A stretch of 64,000 nt of DNA from MFD04580-c1 sp963702995 (GCA_963702995.1 OY969783.1:5022001-5086000), one strand, 5' to 3'; positions 37,514-47,838 are shown, numbered from the stretch's first letter. Translations and numbers: made by a program. The notes: generated from the letters alone by a model not told the origin.

Positions 37514-37832
37514 GCGGTCTCCGTAGAATTGGCGGGTCGGGCCGGGATCATATCCGAACACTTCGACAGGGGAAGTGATCGGCAGAAATGAAGTACCGGT
37601 AGTAGTTAATCCGCCAAATCGTGTCGTGCGCCACAACGGGTTGTGCTGTCCGGCTTACAGGCTCGAGGGTTGAAGCACACCGTTCTCGGCGGGCGAGGCC
37701 GATGTGGGAGGTGACCGTTGACGGCATTCAAAGCAGCCGCTGGGTCTGTCGGGGCGGGTCAATCCTCAACTTCTTGGGAACGGATGACTGCACCCCACTG
37801 GTCTGACGCGGAGGTGGAGGAGCGCCAACCAA

Positions 37833-40542
37833 TTAAGACCGGCGCGGCCACCCGGTCGGCCGCGTGGACGGCGACTTCGCGGCCGCTTTGAACCGGGCGA
37901 GGTTTTCCTGGTGGTGGCGGGCGTCGGGCTCAAGGCTCAGGCACTTTTGCACCAGCTTGATGGCCTGATCGTTTTCGCCGCGTTGGAAGTAGACCTCGGC
38001 GAGCGTGTCGATGATGGCGGTGTTGTCCGGTTCAAGGCCCACCGCCTTTTGAGCGCGGGCCAGGGCGGTGTCCAGGTCGCGGTGGCAGCGGCTCTGGAAC
38101 CACGCCGCCAGGTTGTTGGCCGGCGCTGGCGGGGTAGTCGCGGAGGAGCGCTTCGTAATAACCGAGGGCGCGGTGATAGAAGGCGTCCGCCTCGGCGGGG
38201 TGTTTGAGGTCCTGAAGGTCATCGACGAGGTTGATCAGCGTGTCGGCGTCGCCGGGCCAGATCTCGAAGAACGTGCCCGCCTCCTTCATCCCTTCGTCGA
38301 TCTTTCCGGCGCGGAACAGGCCGCGGGCGCGATCCGCGTGGACGATCGCGGGGATCGTCAGGTTGGCGCTGGTTTCGACGAAGGTGACGCCGGGGCGGAG
38401 GTTCTCCAGGAACGCATGCTCCCATTCATCGACGGCCTCAAGAAAGCGGCCGTCGCCGTGGGCTTCATCGCCGGCGCGGCGGCGGGCATCGGCCACCTCC
38501 CAGGAGCGCGGGTCGCCCAGCCGGACCAGAAGCTCGCGCTGGTGGGCCGCCTCGGGCTTGAAGCCGCGGCGGGCGGCCGCCTCCAGCAGGGCGTGCCGGA
38601 GCGTCTCGTCCGAGAGTGCGGCGTAATCGACGGCCGCCACGATGGCCTCGCCTTTGGAGACCTGGCCGGAGCGGCCGAGCGCAAGGCCATAAAGATAGCG
38701 GCCGACGTTGTTGGTTGGGGCGAGCCCCACGGCGCGGCTGTAGAGCGACGCCGCGGCGGTCCAGTCGGACGCGTCGGCGTGATAGTCGGCGCAGCGCCGA
38801 AGCGTGTCGGCGTCACCGGTGAGGCTTTCGAGCTGTGCGTAAGTCTTTGCCGCCTTCTCGGGCAACTTCAAGACGGCGTAGGTTTCGCCGGCGAGAAGGA
38901 GGCGCACGTCGCGTTGGGCGGCCGGGAGCGACGTCCCTTCGGCGACGGCATCAGAGATCGTCGTCTCGACCTCCGCGGCCGTCAGCTCGCCACGGTCGAG
39001 CTGGCGCAGCCGCCGCAACTTGGTCGCCGCGTCGTCATCCGGGCCGCGGCGGCGGAGGATGGGCCACCACTTGGCGGCGAGGTCCGGATGATCGAAGCCC
39101 CCTTTCTCGAAGAGCGGCTCGATCGGCTCGTCCAGCTTGGCCCCTTCAAGGGCGGCGGAAAGCCATGCGTCGATCTTCGCCCGTGGCTGCGACGTCATTC
39201 GCGCCACCATCAACAATGACCCCAGCGTCGCGGTGTCAACTCCGCCGGACGTCCCGCTCGCAACGCCGTCGAGAACGGCCGCCGCCTCCTGGGGGCGGCC
39301 GGCGAAGTGGAGCGCCTCCGCCGCCTGGAGCCGCAGCTTCGCCGGCCCGGTCTCCGTCAGCGTCGCGTGGTCCGTGATCGCAAGGACATCCTTGTAGCGC
39401 AGTTGAAGCGACAGGTATTCGGCCAGCGCGGCGAAGTCATTCTGCTTGCGGAGGATCTCGACCGCCGCCGCGGGGCGGCCGTTCAGCAGCAGGATCTCCA
39501 CCGCCGAAGGGTATCGGTCACGGTCGGTCATGCCGACCTGAACGACCTTGGCGACCCATCGATCGACGGCCGCCGTGTCTTCGGCGAGTCGCGCATACCC
39601 GACCAGGAGCGACAGGTCCTCGATCGACCGAGGGGCGTCAACGGCGTTGTCGCCCGTCAACCGGGTTTCAAGCCGCTTCCAGTCGCCCGCTTCGGCCAGC
39701 ATCGCTTCCGCGAGCGAGACGGTCGTCCCCGGTGTCGGCACCGAGGGCGCATCGTTCGCGGCTTTGGCGGCCTCCGCCACATTGCCTCTGGCGCGAAGGA
39801 GATAGATCAGTCTCGTCGTGGCGTCGGCCCCTGGATGGGCTTGCGTCGCGACTTTTCTCACTTCTTCGTCGATGCGGCCGCCAAGCAGCACAAATGCCGC
39901 GCGATCGCGCGCGGCGGCCTCTCCTTCGTTGGCAACCGCATCAAGGAGCTTTCCGGCGACCTCCACTTCACCGCCGGTGATCAACTGTTGGCAGACGGCG
40001 CGCGACATGGAGGAGAGCGCGTGCAGGATGGCCTCTGAAGAGCGGCCCTCAGGCTCCGCCCGATACAACTCCAAGAGGACGCGTGCGCCCGCGACGCTGT
40101 TCTGCGCCAGCCCTTCGATGGCCGCCTGCTTCTGTTGCGCGTCACCGGCCAGATAACCCTGCAAAAGGTTGGAGACGATGGGCGGGGTATCGGGGCGCAG
40201 CCCGAACGCGAGGCTGCGGAGCAGCGACCGGGCGCGGCCGGCGACTTCCGGCTCGGGCGACTGGGCGGCACGGCGGAGCGCCGGCTCTGAACGGGGGGCA
40301 AGCTCCCAGAGCGATCGCGTCGCCCGTTCCCGGGCATCGGCGTCGTCGGATCCCAGCTCGGAAATGGCGCGGTCAATCGCGGCGTCGGAACTGGCAGGGG
40401 AAGCGGCGACCGACGTGACATCGGCCGGCAAGGTGGTGGGGGCCGGAGCGGCCGATATCGAGCCAGCGACCAGGCCGAGCGGGGCGGCCGCGACGGCGAG
40501 AACGATACGAACCCACGCGCTTCGGCTTTGACGTTGTGCCAT
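37833..40542 (-). CDS. Secreted TPR-rich protein, frameshifted near the C-terminus
   Basis: ATG at 40542 (MAQRQSRSAWVRIVLAVAAA); signal peptide, then a HEAT-like first part (ERATRSLWELAPRSEPALRR) and many TPR units, for example AAKTYAQLESLTGDADTLRR, LYSRAVGLAPTNNVGRYLYG and TLINLVDDLQDLKHPAEADA. At about 38110-38130 the frame shifts: the last TPR blocks, LDTALARAQKAVGLEPDNTA and DTLAEVYFQRGENDQAIKLV, lie in another frame and end at 37833. After correction about 900 residues. It is a protein-interaction scaffold, probably periplasmic; partners unknown. Confidence 0.78.
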
Positions 40543-40706
40543 GACTGCCTCGCACATCCAGCGCGTTGCGGGCCCGGTTCGTTCAGCGGGCGCCGGCATT
40601 GTGCCACGCCCCGAACGATCGGCGCAAGCTTGATCCCGAGTCGAAGAGAGTGTCGCCCTTGGCTAACCCCCGCTGCTTTGCCGCGGTTCGATGCCGGGTC
40701 GGTGGC

Positions 40707-41878
40707 TCAAGCTGCCGCGGCGGCGGCGGCGGCCTTGGCTTTCTTCTCGTCGCTTTGCTGCTTCAGCAGGTTTTTTACCTGGAGCATCGTAATCACCCCG
40801 AACGCCAGAGCGGCGGCGCCGCAGACGAACAGCGCAATCGCCATGCCGACCGATTGCCCGCCCAGATTGCTATCGGGGTCGGCGAACCAGTGGCTGGCGC
40901 CCAGCGCGAACATCGACACGCCGATGGTAAGCAGGATCGGGATGATCGTGCGCCGATACCCGAGGCTCTTGTAGTTGGGCAGATGGGCCCGATTCACGTG
41001 CGGGTTATGCCCCAGCGAATCGATCGGCGGCGGAGGGACGATCACCGCATCGTCGTCGAAGGCCGTGTCAGTCGGCTCGGCGTCATCGGACGAGGGTGCG
41101 GCCGGGTCGGCAGGCGAGGAGGCACGCTGCGGCGGCCCCGGCGGCCCCGGCGGCCGCAGCGGCGAGGGAGCGGGGGCGCTGGGGGCCGCGGGCCGCATCG
41201 GCGTCGCAGGGCGGGCCGGCCCGCCGGACGGAGTCGGGCCGGCGGGGCGACCCGGCGTCGCCGGACGAACCGGGGATGGCGGCCGCGGGGCGCCCTGCAT
41301 CGGCCGCGGGGCTCCTGGAGCCGACGGTCGCGCGGCGCCTTCGGCCGGTCGCGCGGCGCCTTCGGCCGGTCGCGCGGGCCTCGAGTCGGCGCGGATGCAG
41401 CGGGCGACGCGGGGCGCGGCGCCGCCGGTCGCGCGCGGGCGCGGCCGCGACGGCAGAGGCCGTTCCGGGAGCCGTCACGCCCGGAGCCGAGGGGCGCGGC
41501 GCGCGGGCGCGCCGGCGGTCGATGGAGCGGGCGAAGCGCCAGGAACAGCCGGTGCGGCCGGCCGCGGCGCGGCGGCACGAGGCATCGGCGCTCGCGGGGC
41601 CGGGGCCCGGAGGGACCGGCGGCCTGGGCTGGACGAGCGGCCGTTCCCGGCCGCGGCGCCGATGCGGCCCGTGGCGCCGATGCGGGTCGCGGTGCGGCGG
41701 CCCCAGGCGTTGGCGGCAAGGGGCTCGGTGGAGTGGCGGCGGGGTGCTGGGCGATGCCTTCAACGTGGGGGCCGACATCGCCGATGTGCGATTCAGCGTT
41801 CGGGTCGTGGGCGGCGTCGTCCCCGCCGTGTACGCCCGCCAGGGCGGCGGCTAAGTCATCATTGCTGCGTTGCGTCAT
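40707..41878 (-). CDS. Proline-rich two-TM membrane protein with frameshifts
   Basis: ATG at 41878 (MTQRSNDDLAAALAGVHGGD) opens a Pro/Ala/Arg-rich low-complexity region of about 250 residues that changes frame at least twice (about 41580 and 41300). It ends in a clear membrane domain: YRRTIIPILLTIGVSMFALG and VGMAIALFVCGAAALAFGVI, then a Lys/Ala tail. Length and Pro-rich N-terminus suggest a tethered, disordered cytoplasmic arm. Family unknown. The GC-rich repeats make indel errors here likely. Confidence 0.6.
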
Positions 41879-41917
41879 CGTCCGCGCTCCCCGCGCCCGC
41901 CGGTGAACTTGAACCAT

Positions 41918-42291
41918 CGCCCGGCCCGACGCGACTTCCGCCCCGTCGGGATTCTAACAGTACGCCAGTGCTTCGGAAAACGAACAACCTGAATTACTCA
42001 CGACGGGGTGTGGCGATCTTTCGTGGCGATATGCGTTTCTGACGCCAGAACATGACACCCGAACGCAACGCCCCGGCCGAATCGGACTGGGGGCCCGCCG
42101 CTTGATGCCACAAACGCGGCCACACCCCTCACGACGCGTGCGACGGTTTCTCCTGGGGATTCACGTCGTACACCGCGACATCCCCCGGTGCATCGGCCGC
42201 TCAGTCGCCGAGTACGGCGACTGCCCGCTTCCTGACGGGCGCGGCACGTTGGCGGCATTCCGCGCGCCACGTCGTCGGGGTGCCGCGGGCG
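41918..42291. other. Intergenic region, no gene
   Basis: No ORF with coding character. Contains CCCGCTTCCTGACGGGCGCG at about 42227-42246, an inverted relative of the short motif seen near 34875 and 45175. Presumed to hold the promoter of the proline-rich membrane protein gene. Confidence 0.45.
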
Positions 42292-42959
42292 TCAGTGCGT
42301 GACAAGAGCGATGGCCAGGCCGTCATACCCCTTGGAGCCGACGGTCTGAAACGCGGTCGCGCTCACGCGTCGCTCGGTGGCGAGCCGCTCGTTGAAGCGG
42401 CGAATGCCTTGCACGTTGGGGTCGGCGCTCGCCGCGTCCACCACGGCGCCGCTTCGGACGACGTTGTCCACGACGATCAGCGTCCCCGGCCGCGAAAGGC
42501 GAACGGCCCAGTCAAAATAGTCGGCGGTGGAGGGCTTGTCCGCGTCAATGAACACCATGTCGAACGGGGCAGGGCCTTCGGCGGCGAGTTTCGGCAGCGT
42601 CTCGATCGCCCGGCCGAGGCGGATATCGACGACCCCGCTCAACCCCGCGGCCGCGATGTTGGCGCGGGCGACGTCGGCGTGCTTCTCCACATATTCCAGG
42701 GTGATGAGGCGGCCGCCCGGCGGCAGGCGCGGGCCAGCCAGATGCTCCCATAGCCGCCGAGCGTGCCGACCTCCAGGATGTGCTTCGCCCCGATAAGCCG
42801 GGCGAGCAGATGGAGCAGCTTCCCCTGATTCGGCGCGACGTTGATCGGCGGCAACCCGGCCGCGGCGCTGGTTCGCAGCGCGTTGTCCAGGGCGGGGTCG
42901 GGTGGGATCAGTAGATCGTTGAAGTACGCATCGACGGCTGTCCAGCGATCCTGGCTCAC
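42292..42959 (-). CDS. Cation-dependent O-methyltransferase, frameshifted
   Basis: GTG at 42959 (MSQDRWTAVDAYFNDLLIPP). The first part has the helical start and SAM motif I (AKHILEVGTLGGYGSIWLAR). Near 42715-42730 the frame changes; the second part continues VEKHADVARANIAAAGLSGV, FDMVFIDADKPSTADYFDWA, TLIVVDNVVRSGAVVD and a normal end. DxDK and DN are the metal-binding residues of catechol-type O-methyltransferases. Two intact halves with a one-base shift between suggest sequencing error or recent inactivation. Small-molecule methylation; substrate unknown. Confidence 0.85.
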
Positions 42960-43059
42960 AGGGCCTCCCTTGTGACGGTCGGCGGGAAGACGCCCACGAG
43001 GGCCTTTCCGGAAAGGGATGGCAAGAACGTTTAGCCGCCGCCGACCTGCGGCGTGGAGC

Positions 43060-44286
43060 CTACCACTGGCGGGCCTGGCTCGCGACCTTCATCGGCAGGC
43101 CGAACAGATCGATGAACCCGCGGGCGGCGGTCACGTCGTACCCTTCCATGCTGAAGCTGGCGAGCTGCGGGTCATAGAGCGTGTGCTTGCTCGTCGCGGC
43201 GATGGCCATCGTGCGCCCCTTGTACAGCCGCACCCGGGCGACGCCGGTCACTGCGGCATTGGTGTGGTCGATGAACGCCTGCAACCCCTCCCGCAAAGGG
43301 TGGAACCATTGACCATTATAGACCAGTTCCGCGTACTTCAGCGCGACTTGCTGCTTGTAGTGAAGCGTGTCGCGCTCGATGGTGATCTGCTCGAGCGCCT
43401 TGTGCGCTTCGTAGAGGATCGTGCCGCCGGGGGTCTCATAGACGCCGCGGCTCTTCATGCCGATCAGGCGATTCTCGACCAGCAGCGCTACGCCGACGCC
43501 GTGGCGGCCGCCGATCCGATTGAGCTCGGCGATGAGGTCATGGCCGGCCAATGCCTTGCCGTTTACGCTGGTGGGGTTGCCGGCTTGGAAGCCCACTTCC
43601 ACGATTTCACTCTCGTCCGGCCCCTTCGCCGGGGGCACGGTCATCGTCAGGCACTTGTCCCAGTTGGGCTCCTGATCCGGGTGCTCGATCTCGGCCCCCT
43701 CGTGGCTGATGTGCCAGAGGTTGCGATCCTGGCTGTAGATCTTGGTCTTGCTGACCGGGATCGGGACGTTGTGCTTTTCGGCGTACTCGATCGCGCTTTC
43801 GCGGTCGCGGAGCTCGAAGCTGGGGTCTTTCCACGGGGCGATGATCTTCAGGTCAGGCCCCAGGGCCATGTAAGTCAGCTCGAAGCGGACCTGATCATTC
43901 CCCTTGCCGGTGGCGCCATGGCCGACGGCGTCGGCGCCGGTTTGCCGGGCGACCTCAACCTGCTTGGCCGCGATCAGCGGCCGCGCGATGCTCGTCCCAA
44001 GCAGGTAATCCTGCTCATATACCGCATGCGCCCGAAGCATCGGGAAGCAATATTTCTCCGCAAATTCCTGCCGAAGGTCCATGACGACGACTTCGTCCGC
44101 GCCGCTCTTGTAGGCCTTGTCCTGAATCCCCGACAGCTCATTCCCCTGCCCCAGCTCGGCCGCAAAAGCCACGAGCTTGACGCCGGGGTATCGCTCCTTC
44201 AGCCAGGGGAGAATGACGCTGGTATCCAGCCCGCCGCTGTAGGCGAGGACGATCTTCTTAGGGGGCTGCTGTGGGATGCTGGCCAT
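43060..44286 (-). CDS. argG: Argininosuccinate synthase
   Basis: ATG at 44286 (MASIPQQPPKKIVLAYSGGL). The PP-loop SGGLDTSVIL, GADEVVVMDLRQEFAEKYCF, NDQVRFELTY, RNLWHISHEGAEIEHP and the late MKSRGVYETPGGTILYEAHK match the family throughout. The enzyme joins citrulline and aspartate with ATP to make argininosuccinate, the penultimate step of arginine synthesis. 408 residues, normal. Longer starts upstream are non-conserved. No other arg gene is adjacent, so arginine genes are scattered here. Confidence 0.95.
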   Translation of the reverse strand: MASIPQQPPKKIVLAYSGGLDTSVILPWLKERYPGVKLVAFAAELGQGNELSGIQDKAYKSGADEVVVMDLRQEFAEKYCFPMLRAHAVYEQDYLLGTSIARPLIAAKQVEVARQTGADAVGHGATGKGNDQVRFELTYMALGPDLKIIAPWKDPSFELRDRESAIEYAEKHNVPIPVSKTKIYSQDRNLWHISHEGAEIEHPDQEPNWDKCLTMTVPPAKGPDESEIVEVGFQAGNPTSVNGKALAGHDLIAELNRIGGRHGVGVALLVENRLIGMKSRGVYETPGGTILYEAHKALEQITIERDTLHYKQQVALKYAELVYNGQWFHPLREGLQAFIDHTNAAVTGVARVRLYKGRTMAIAATSKHTLYDPQLASFSMEGYDVTAARGFIDLFGLPMKVASQARQW

Positions 44287-44475
44287 GGGGCTCCGAAAGT
44301 CTGCCGGACAACAGGTTGACCCCGCAAATCGCGCGGGGCAGGGAAGCGGCGCAGTATACGAATTCGATTCGAGGGTGCCACGGGTGGAATTGCTAGGGGA
44401 GGTCGCGCGCGAACGTTTATGTAGCGCCACAAGGGGGCCCGCTCGTCGGCGAAAACAAGACGGATCGACAGGCCG

Positions 44476-44880
44476 CTATTTGCCCCCGGCCGCCGAGCGG
44501 ATCTGGTCGAGGCGTTGACGGAGGGCGTTGCGCTCGTCCGTCATGGCCTGAAGCGCGGCTTTGAGCTGCGCGTTCTCGGCGGTGAGGCGATCGACGTCGG
44601 CGCGGGCGGTCGCCAGGTCGGATTGGGTGGGGCGAGTCGCGACCTCGGCTTCCAACTGGCGGACATGCTCGATGGAAGGGCGCGTGGCGGCGACAGCCCG
44701 TTCTCGGGCGGCGGCCGCTTCTTGCTCGGCGGCGCGCTCTTTCCGGCGGCGTTCCTCGGCCTGATCGTTGTGCCGCTTGATCGCGTCGATGTCCGGGCCG
44801 GTTTGGGCGAGTGCCCGCGACGACATGCCTACGCCGGCCGCGAGGATAACCGAGAGAGCCGTGACCTTAGCGTGCTTCAT
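44476..44880 (-). CDS. Secreted coiled-coil protein
   Basis: Signal peptide (ALSVILAAGVGMSSRALAQ) followed by a charged heptad-rich coiled coil: RHNDQAEERRRKERAAEQEA, AAARERAVAATRPSIEHVRQ and LTAENAQLKAALQAMTDERN. 134 residues. No enzymatic motif; probably a periplasmic structural or adaptor protein. It lies upstream of argG on the same strand, 190 bp away. Confidence 0.75.
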   Translation of the reverse strand: MKHAKVTALSVILAAGVGMSSRALAQTGPDIDAIKRHNDQAEERRRKERAAEQEAAAARERAVAATRPSIEHVRQLEAEVATRPTQSDLATARADVDRLTAENAQLKAALQAMTDERNALRQRLDQIRSAAGGK

Positions 44881-45399
44881 CGCGTATCGCCTCCGTGTGT
44901 CGTCGCGCAGTGCCCGGAAGGTTTATACCAGATCACATGCCCCGCGGCGTCGGACGCGTGTGGCGCTGCTGGCGACGGGTGTGGCCAACTTTGTTGTCAT
45001 TCCCGGCACCTTAAACCTCGGAACGCCGACGTCCTCGTCGGCTCGACGCAAGAGGCCGACGGGGACGTCGGCGTCCCCAAGGAAGTGCCCGAGCCCTTTT
45101 CTGTGCCGTGCAGGCGGCTTGCCAAAATAGACTGCCATACCCCCGGCGACAGAGAGTCCTCCGCGAGCCGCGCCCGTCAGGAAGCGGTTCTCCGGCCCTT
45201 GCGAGCTGGGCCACGCTGCCGAAGGAAGTCGCGGCCTCGGGCACTGACCGCTTGACTCACGATCGCGGGTTGCGGGAGCTTCTCCCAATCCAGCAAACCT
45301 GGAGATGGCCCCGGTGTCCGGTTATCGTCCGATCTTTGCTCTGCTCCCGCGGACTGATGCCGTCGGTTTTGCTCGTAACGCGCGGTCAAAGGAACACCC
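44881..45399. other. Intergenic region with repeats, no gene
   Basis: Contains a copy of the GC-rich palindromic repeat (about 45017-45080: CGGAACGCCGACGTCCTCGT, then GAGGCCGACGGGGACGTCGG) and a short repeat CCGCGCCCGTCAGGAAGCGG at about 45170-45190. No ORF is credible. The promoter of the hydrolase-ribonuclease gene should lie near its right end. Confidence 0.5.
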
Positions 45400-46404
45400 A
45401 TGTGCCGATCGCCCCTCTCCACGATCTCGCCGCGCGTCGGCCGGGCGGCCGTATTGCTGAGCTGGGCGATGGCCTTTTTCGCCCTGGCCGCTGCGTCACG
45501 GGCGGACGTGGCGACTCGAAACGTCGATTACCGCGTCGGCGGGAAAACACTGAAGAGCGTTGTCTTTCACGACAACGAGATCCCAGGGAAGCGTCCGGGC
45601 GTTTTGCTCGCCCATGAGAAGGGGAGCGAAAGTGCGGCCGCCCGCATTCAGGCGACCCGAATCGCGCGCCTCGGGTACATCGTGATGAGCGTGGATCTGT
45701 ACGGCGACGCGTTCGAGCCGAAGAGCGAGAAAGAGGCCTTCGAACAGGCGGCCCTTGACGCCGCCGATCGCTCGACCGTTCGCACCCGTCTGGCCACGGC
45801 GCTCACTGCCCTCACCCGCCAGCCGCACGTCGATCCGAAGCAGATCGCGGGCGTCGGCTATGGCATCGGCGGGGCGGCACTGGTCGAGCTGGCCCGGACG
45901 GGCGTGGACCTGGAAGGGGTCGTCCTGCTTCATGGCCGGCCGCTGCCGGCGTTGCCGAAGGATTCGGCACAGATCCAACCGACGATGCTCCTGATCGCGG
46001 GCGAGTCTGATCCGAGCGTCCCCGCGGAAAGCATCAAGGCGTTCCAAGAAGAAATGAAGCGTGCGAAGGTGGAATGCATGGTCGTCCGCCTCCCCGGCGT
46101 CGCCCATGACTTCACCGACGAGGCGGCCGGCAAGGACATCAAGTCCGGCGCGGCCTACGACGCGGCCGCCGACCGAACGGCATTCGAAAAGGTGACGGCC
46201 TACTTGGCCGATGAAGTCCCTCCCCACTGGGCGGCTCGAATCGCGGCCGCCCCTTCAACCCCCGCAGGCAAGGCGGCGGGCACGGGACAGGCGACTGCGT
46301 CAGGGAGCGGCGCACGAGAGCCCGGCCGGGCGCGGGTGAGTCGCCGGCGAAATCAGCGCCGGCCTGGCCGGACAGCGTCCCCAAGAAAGTCGCGGCCGTG
46401 TTGA
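45400..46404 (+). CDS. Secreted dienelactone-hydrolase-like domain lacking its nucleophile, N-terminal half of a toxin fusion
   Basis: ATG at 45400; signal peptide (GRAAVLLSWAMAFFALAAAS then RAD). The fold matches dienelactone hydrolase: RPGVLLAHEKGS, RLGYIVMSVDLYGD, GVGYGIGGAALVELARTGVD, AGESDPSVPAESI with Asp204 and GVAHDFTDEAAG with His236. The nucleophile elbow, normally GYCFGG or similar, reads GYGIGG: the Cys position is Gly155, so classic catalysis is not possible. After a Pro/Ala/Ser-rich linker (PSTPAGKAAGTGQATASGSG) the frame is lost at about 46310-46345, and the next frame carries the linker AGESPAKSAPAWPDSVPKK and a barnase domain without its own signal peptide. I infer one fused, exported protein with a single indel. 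Confidence 0.78.
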   Translation: MCRSPLSTISPRVGRAAVLLSWAMAFFALAAASRADVATRNVDYRVGGKTLKSVVFHDNEIPGKRPGVLLAHEKGSESAAARIQATRIARLGYIVMSVDLYGDAFEPKSEKEAFEQAALDAADRSTVRTRLATALTALTRQPHVDPKQIAGVGYGIGGAALVELARTGVDLEGVVLLHGRPLPALPKDSAQIQPTMLLIAGESDPSVPAESIKAFQEEMKRAKVECMVVRLPGVAHDFTDEAAGKDIKSGAAYDAAADRTAFEKVTAYLADEVPPHWAARIAAAPSTPAGKAAGTGQATASGSGAREPGRARVSRRRNQRRPGRTASPRKSRPC

Positions 46405-46643
46405 AGACCGTCGATGAGACCGGCGATGCCCCCGAGGGGTACGAAGGCGGCCGCACCTTCGGCAACTACGAACACCGTCTCCCAGCGGCCGACCATTCCG
46501 GCCGGCGCATCAAGTACCGCGAATGGGACGTCAACCCCCATGTCCAGGGCGTGAACCGCGGCGTCGAACGCCTGATCACCGGCTCGGACGACAGCGCCTA
46601 CTTCACGAGCGACCACTACGAACACTTCACGAAAATTCGGTGA
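46398..46643 (+). CDS. Barnase-type ribonuclease domain (N1/T1 guanyl-RNase family)
   Basis: From VPKKVAAVLKTVDETGDAPE the sequence is a full extracellular barnase-like domain: GYEGGRTFGNYEHRLP, IKYREWDVNPHVQGVNRGVE, RLITGSDDSAYFTSDHYEHF, TKIR. The catalytic set of the family is kept: Glu in YREWD, Arg in NRGVER and His in DHYEHF; the C-terminal TKIR is diagnostic. Such enzymes cleave RNA after G and kill cells unless blocked by barstar. GTG at 46398 is the first start in this frame, but there is no signal peptide, and domain text begins upstream, so it is best read as the C-terminal half of the hydrolase gene. The stop lies 5 bp before the barstar-like gene. Confidence 0.85.
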   Translation: MLKTVDETGDAPEGYEGGRTFGNYEHRLPAADHSGRRIKYREWDVNPHVQGVNRGVERLITGSDDSAYFTSDHYEHFTKIR

Positions 46644-46648
46644 GCCCT

Positions 46649-47092
46649 ATGCAACCCGACCGACTGATCCAGGCCCAGATCGCCCCGGCGGGCGAGTTGC
46701 GCGACCGCCTGCTCGCCGAGGCGGGCAAGTCGGGCGGAAGCGTCCGATTCGTCCGCGGCCGCAAGGCCGCGACCGCGGCCGAGTTCTTCAACGAGATCTC
46801 CGCCGCTCTGCAATTTCCCGACTACTTCAGCGAAAATTGGGACGCCTTGAACGACTGCGTCCACGACCTGGCTTGGCTGCCCCCGGGCACGCTGACGATT
46901 GTGTTCATCGACGCTGACCGGCTCCTGGCGGCCGCCCCGGTGGAGCAGTTTGCGACGTTGAAAGACCTGATCGAGAAAGCGACCGCGACCCACGGCCAGT
47001 CAAAGCGCCCGGCCCGGCCGCTTAGGGTCATCCTCCATGCGGAGCCGGGCCACAAGGAGGCCCTGGCGGCCCGATGGCCCGGCATTGGGTAG
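46649..47092 (+). CDS. Barstar-family ribonuclease inhibitor (immunity protein)
   Basis: ATG at 46649, five bases after the RNase stop. The central motif FFNEISAALQFPDYFSENWD then ALNDCVHDLAWL is the barstar signature (barstar itself has LxFPxYFGxNLDALWDCL), including the Asp that plugs the barnase active site. Then TLTIVFIDADRLLAAAP and a beta strand LRVILHAEPG. 147 residues, longer than the 90 of barstar because of an N-terminal ~35-residue extension (RDRLLAEAGKSGGSVRFVRG). As in Bacillus, it should bind the neighbouring RNase before export. Confidence 0.9.
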   Translation: MQPDRLIQAQIAPAGELRDRLLAEAGKSGGSVRFVRGRKAATAAEFFNEISAALQFPDYFSENWDALNDCVHDLAWLPPGTLTIVFIDADRLLAAAPVEQFATLKDLIEKATATHGQSKRPARPLRVILHAEPGHKEALAARWPGIG

Positions 47093-47303
47093 CAGGCACA
47101 TTCCGTGTGACGTTCGCCGGGTGACGAAAAAGCGGACAGCACGAGAGGCTTCGGAGCGACAGGAGCTAAGGGATCTCTTTCAGCGATTTTTGCGGCGACC
47201 GCATGTTTTGGATCGTGGCGAGTCTTTTGACGACCAACCGAACGATTCGAAAATCAAGGCCGGTCCGGCTGGACGGTATCGTAAGACCCGATAGAATTTA
47301 TTC

Positions 47304-47783
47304 ATGCTGACGGCCGACCAAGTTCATGATGAGGTCGATCAATACGGTCGGCGTCTTGCTCAACTCTACGATGACGTCCGTCGGTGGGTGACGACTCGTT
47401 ACCCGAACGCTGTGATTGGTGGTACGCCGGTCGATCTTTCCGAAGAAGCCACGGGCGTCTACGGAGTGCGTTCGCTCGATGTCGCAGTTCCGGAGCTACC
47501 GGCAATCCGGTTCGTGCCTCGCGGCATCTTCATGGTCGGCGCCCACGGGCGCGTTGACGTCCGAAGCCGCTTGGGACGAGAAGTTCTCGTGTGGCTGGAA
47601 CCTGGCGGTCCATCACCGCGGATGGGTACTGAATTGGGCGATGAGTCGGAGCACGTAATCAGTCGACCACTCTTCCCTGGCATCGCGGAGGGTTGGGCAT
47701 GGTCCGATTCGAAGGGGAACACCGTGCTGCATCTTGACGAAGACATCTTCTGGAACCGGCTTTTAGCCCCGCTTATGGAATGA
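47304..47783 (+). CDS. Unknown protein next to the barnase/barstar pair
   Basis: 159 residues from ATG at 47304: MLTADQVHDEVDQYGRRLAQ, YDDVRRWVTTRYPNAVIGGT, then a beta-rich part (VYGVRSLDVAVPELPAIRFV, GIFMVGAHGRVDVRS) and WAWSDSKGNTVLHLDEDIFW. No family recognised. The GC is lower than that of the hydrolase gene. It lies 211 bp after barstar; the gap contains a variant of the GCAGGCACACTCCGTGTG repeat near 47090. Confidence 0.6.
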   Translation: MLTADQVHDEVDQYGRRLAQLYDDVRRWVTTRYPNAVIGGTPVDLSEEATGVYGVRSLDVAVPELPAIRFVPRGIFMVGAHGRVDVRSRLGREVLVWLEPGGPSPRMGTELGDESEHVISRPLFPGIAEGWAWSDSKGNTVLHLDEDIFWNRLLAPLME

Positions 47784-47838
47784 CGGGCTCTCGCGTTCGA
47801 TCCGGTTGTCGCCGATCCAGGAGACGCAGTCGCGCGGT

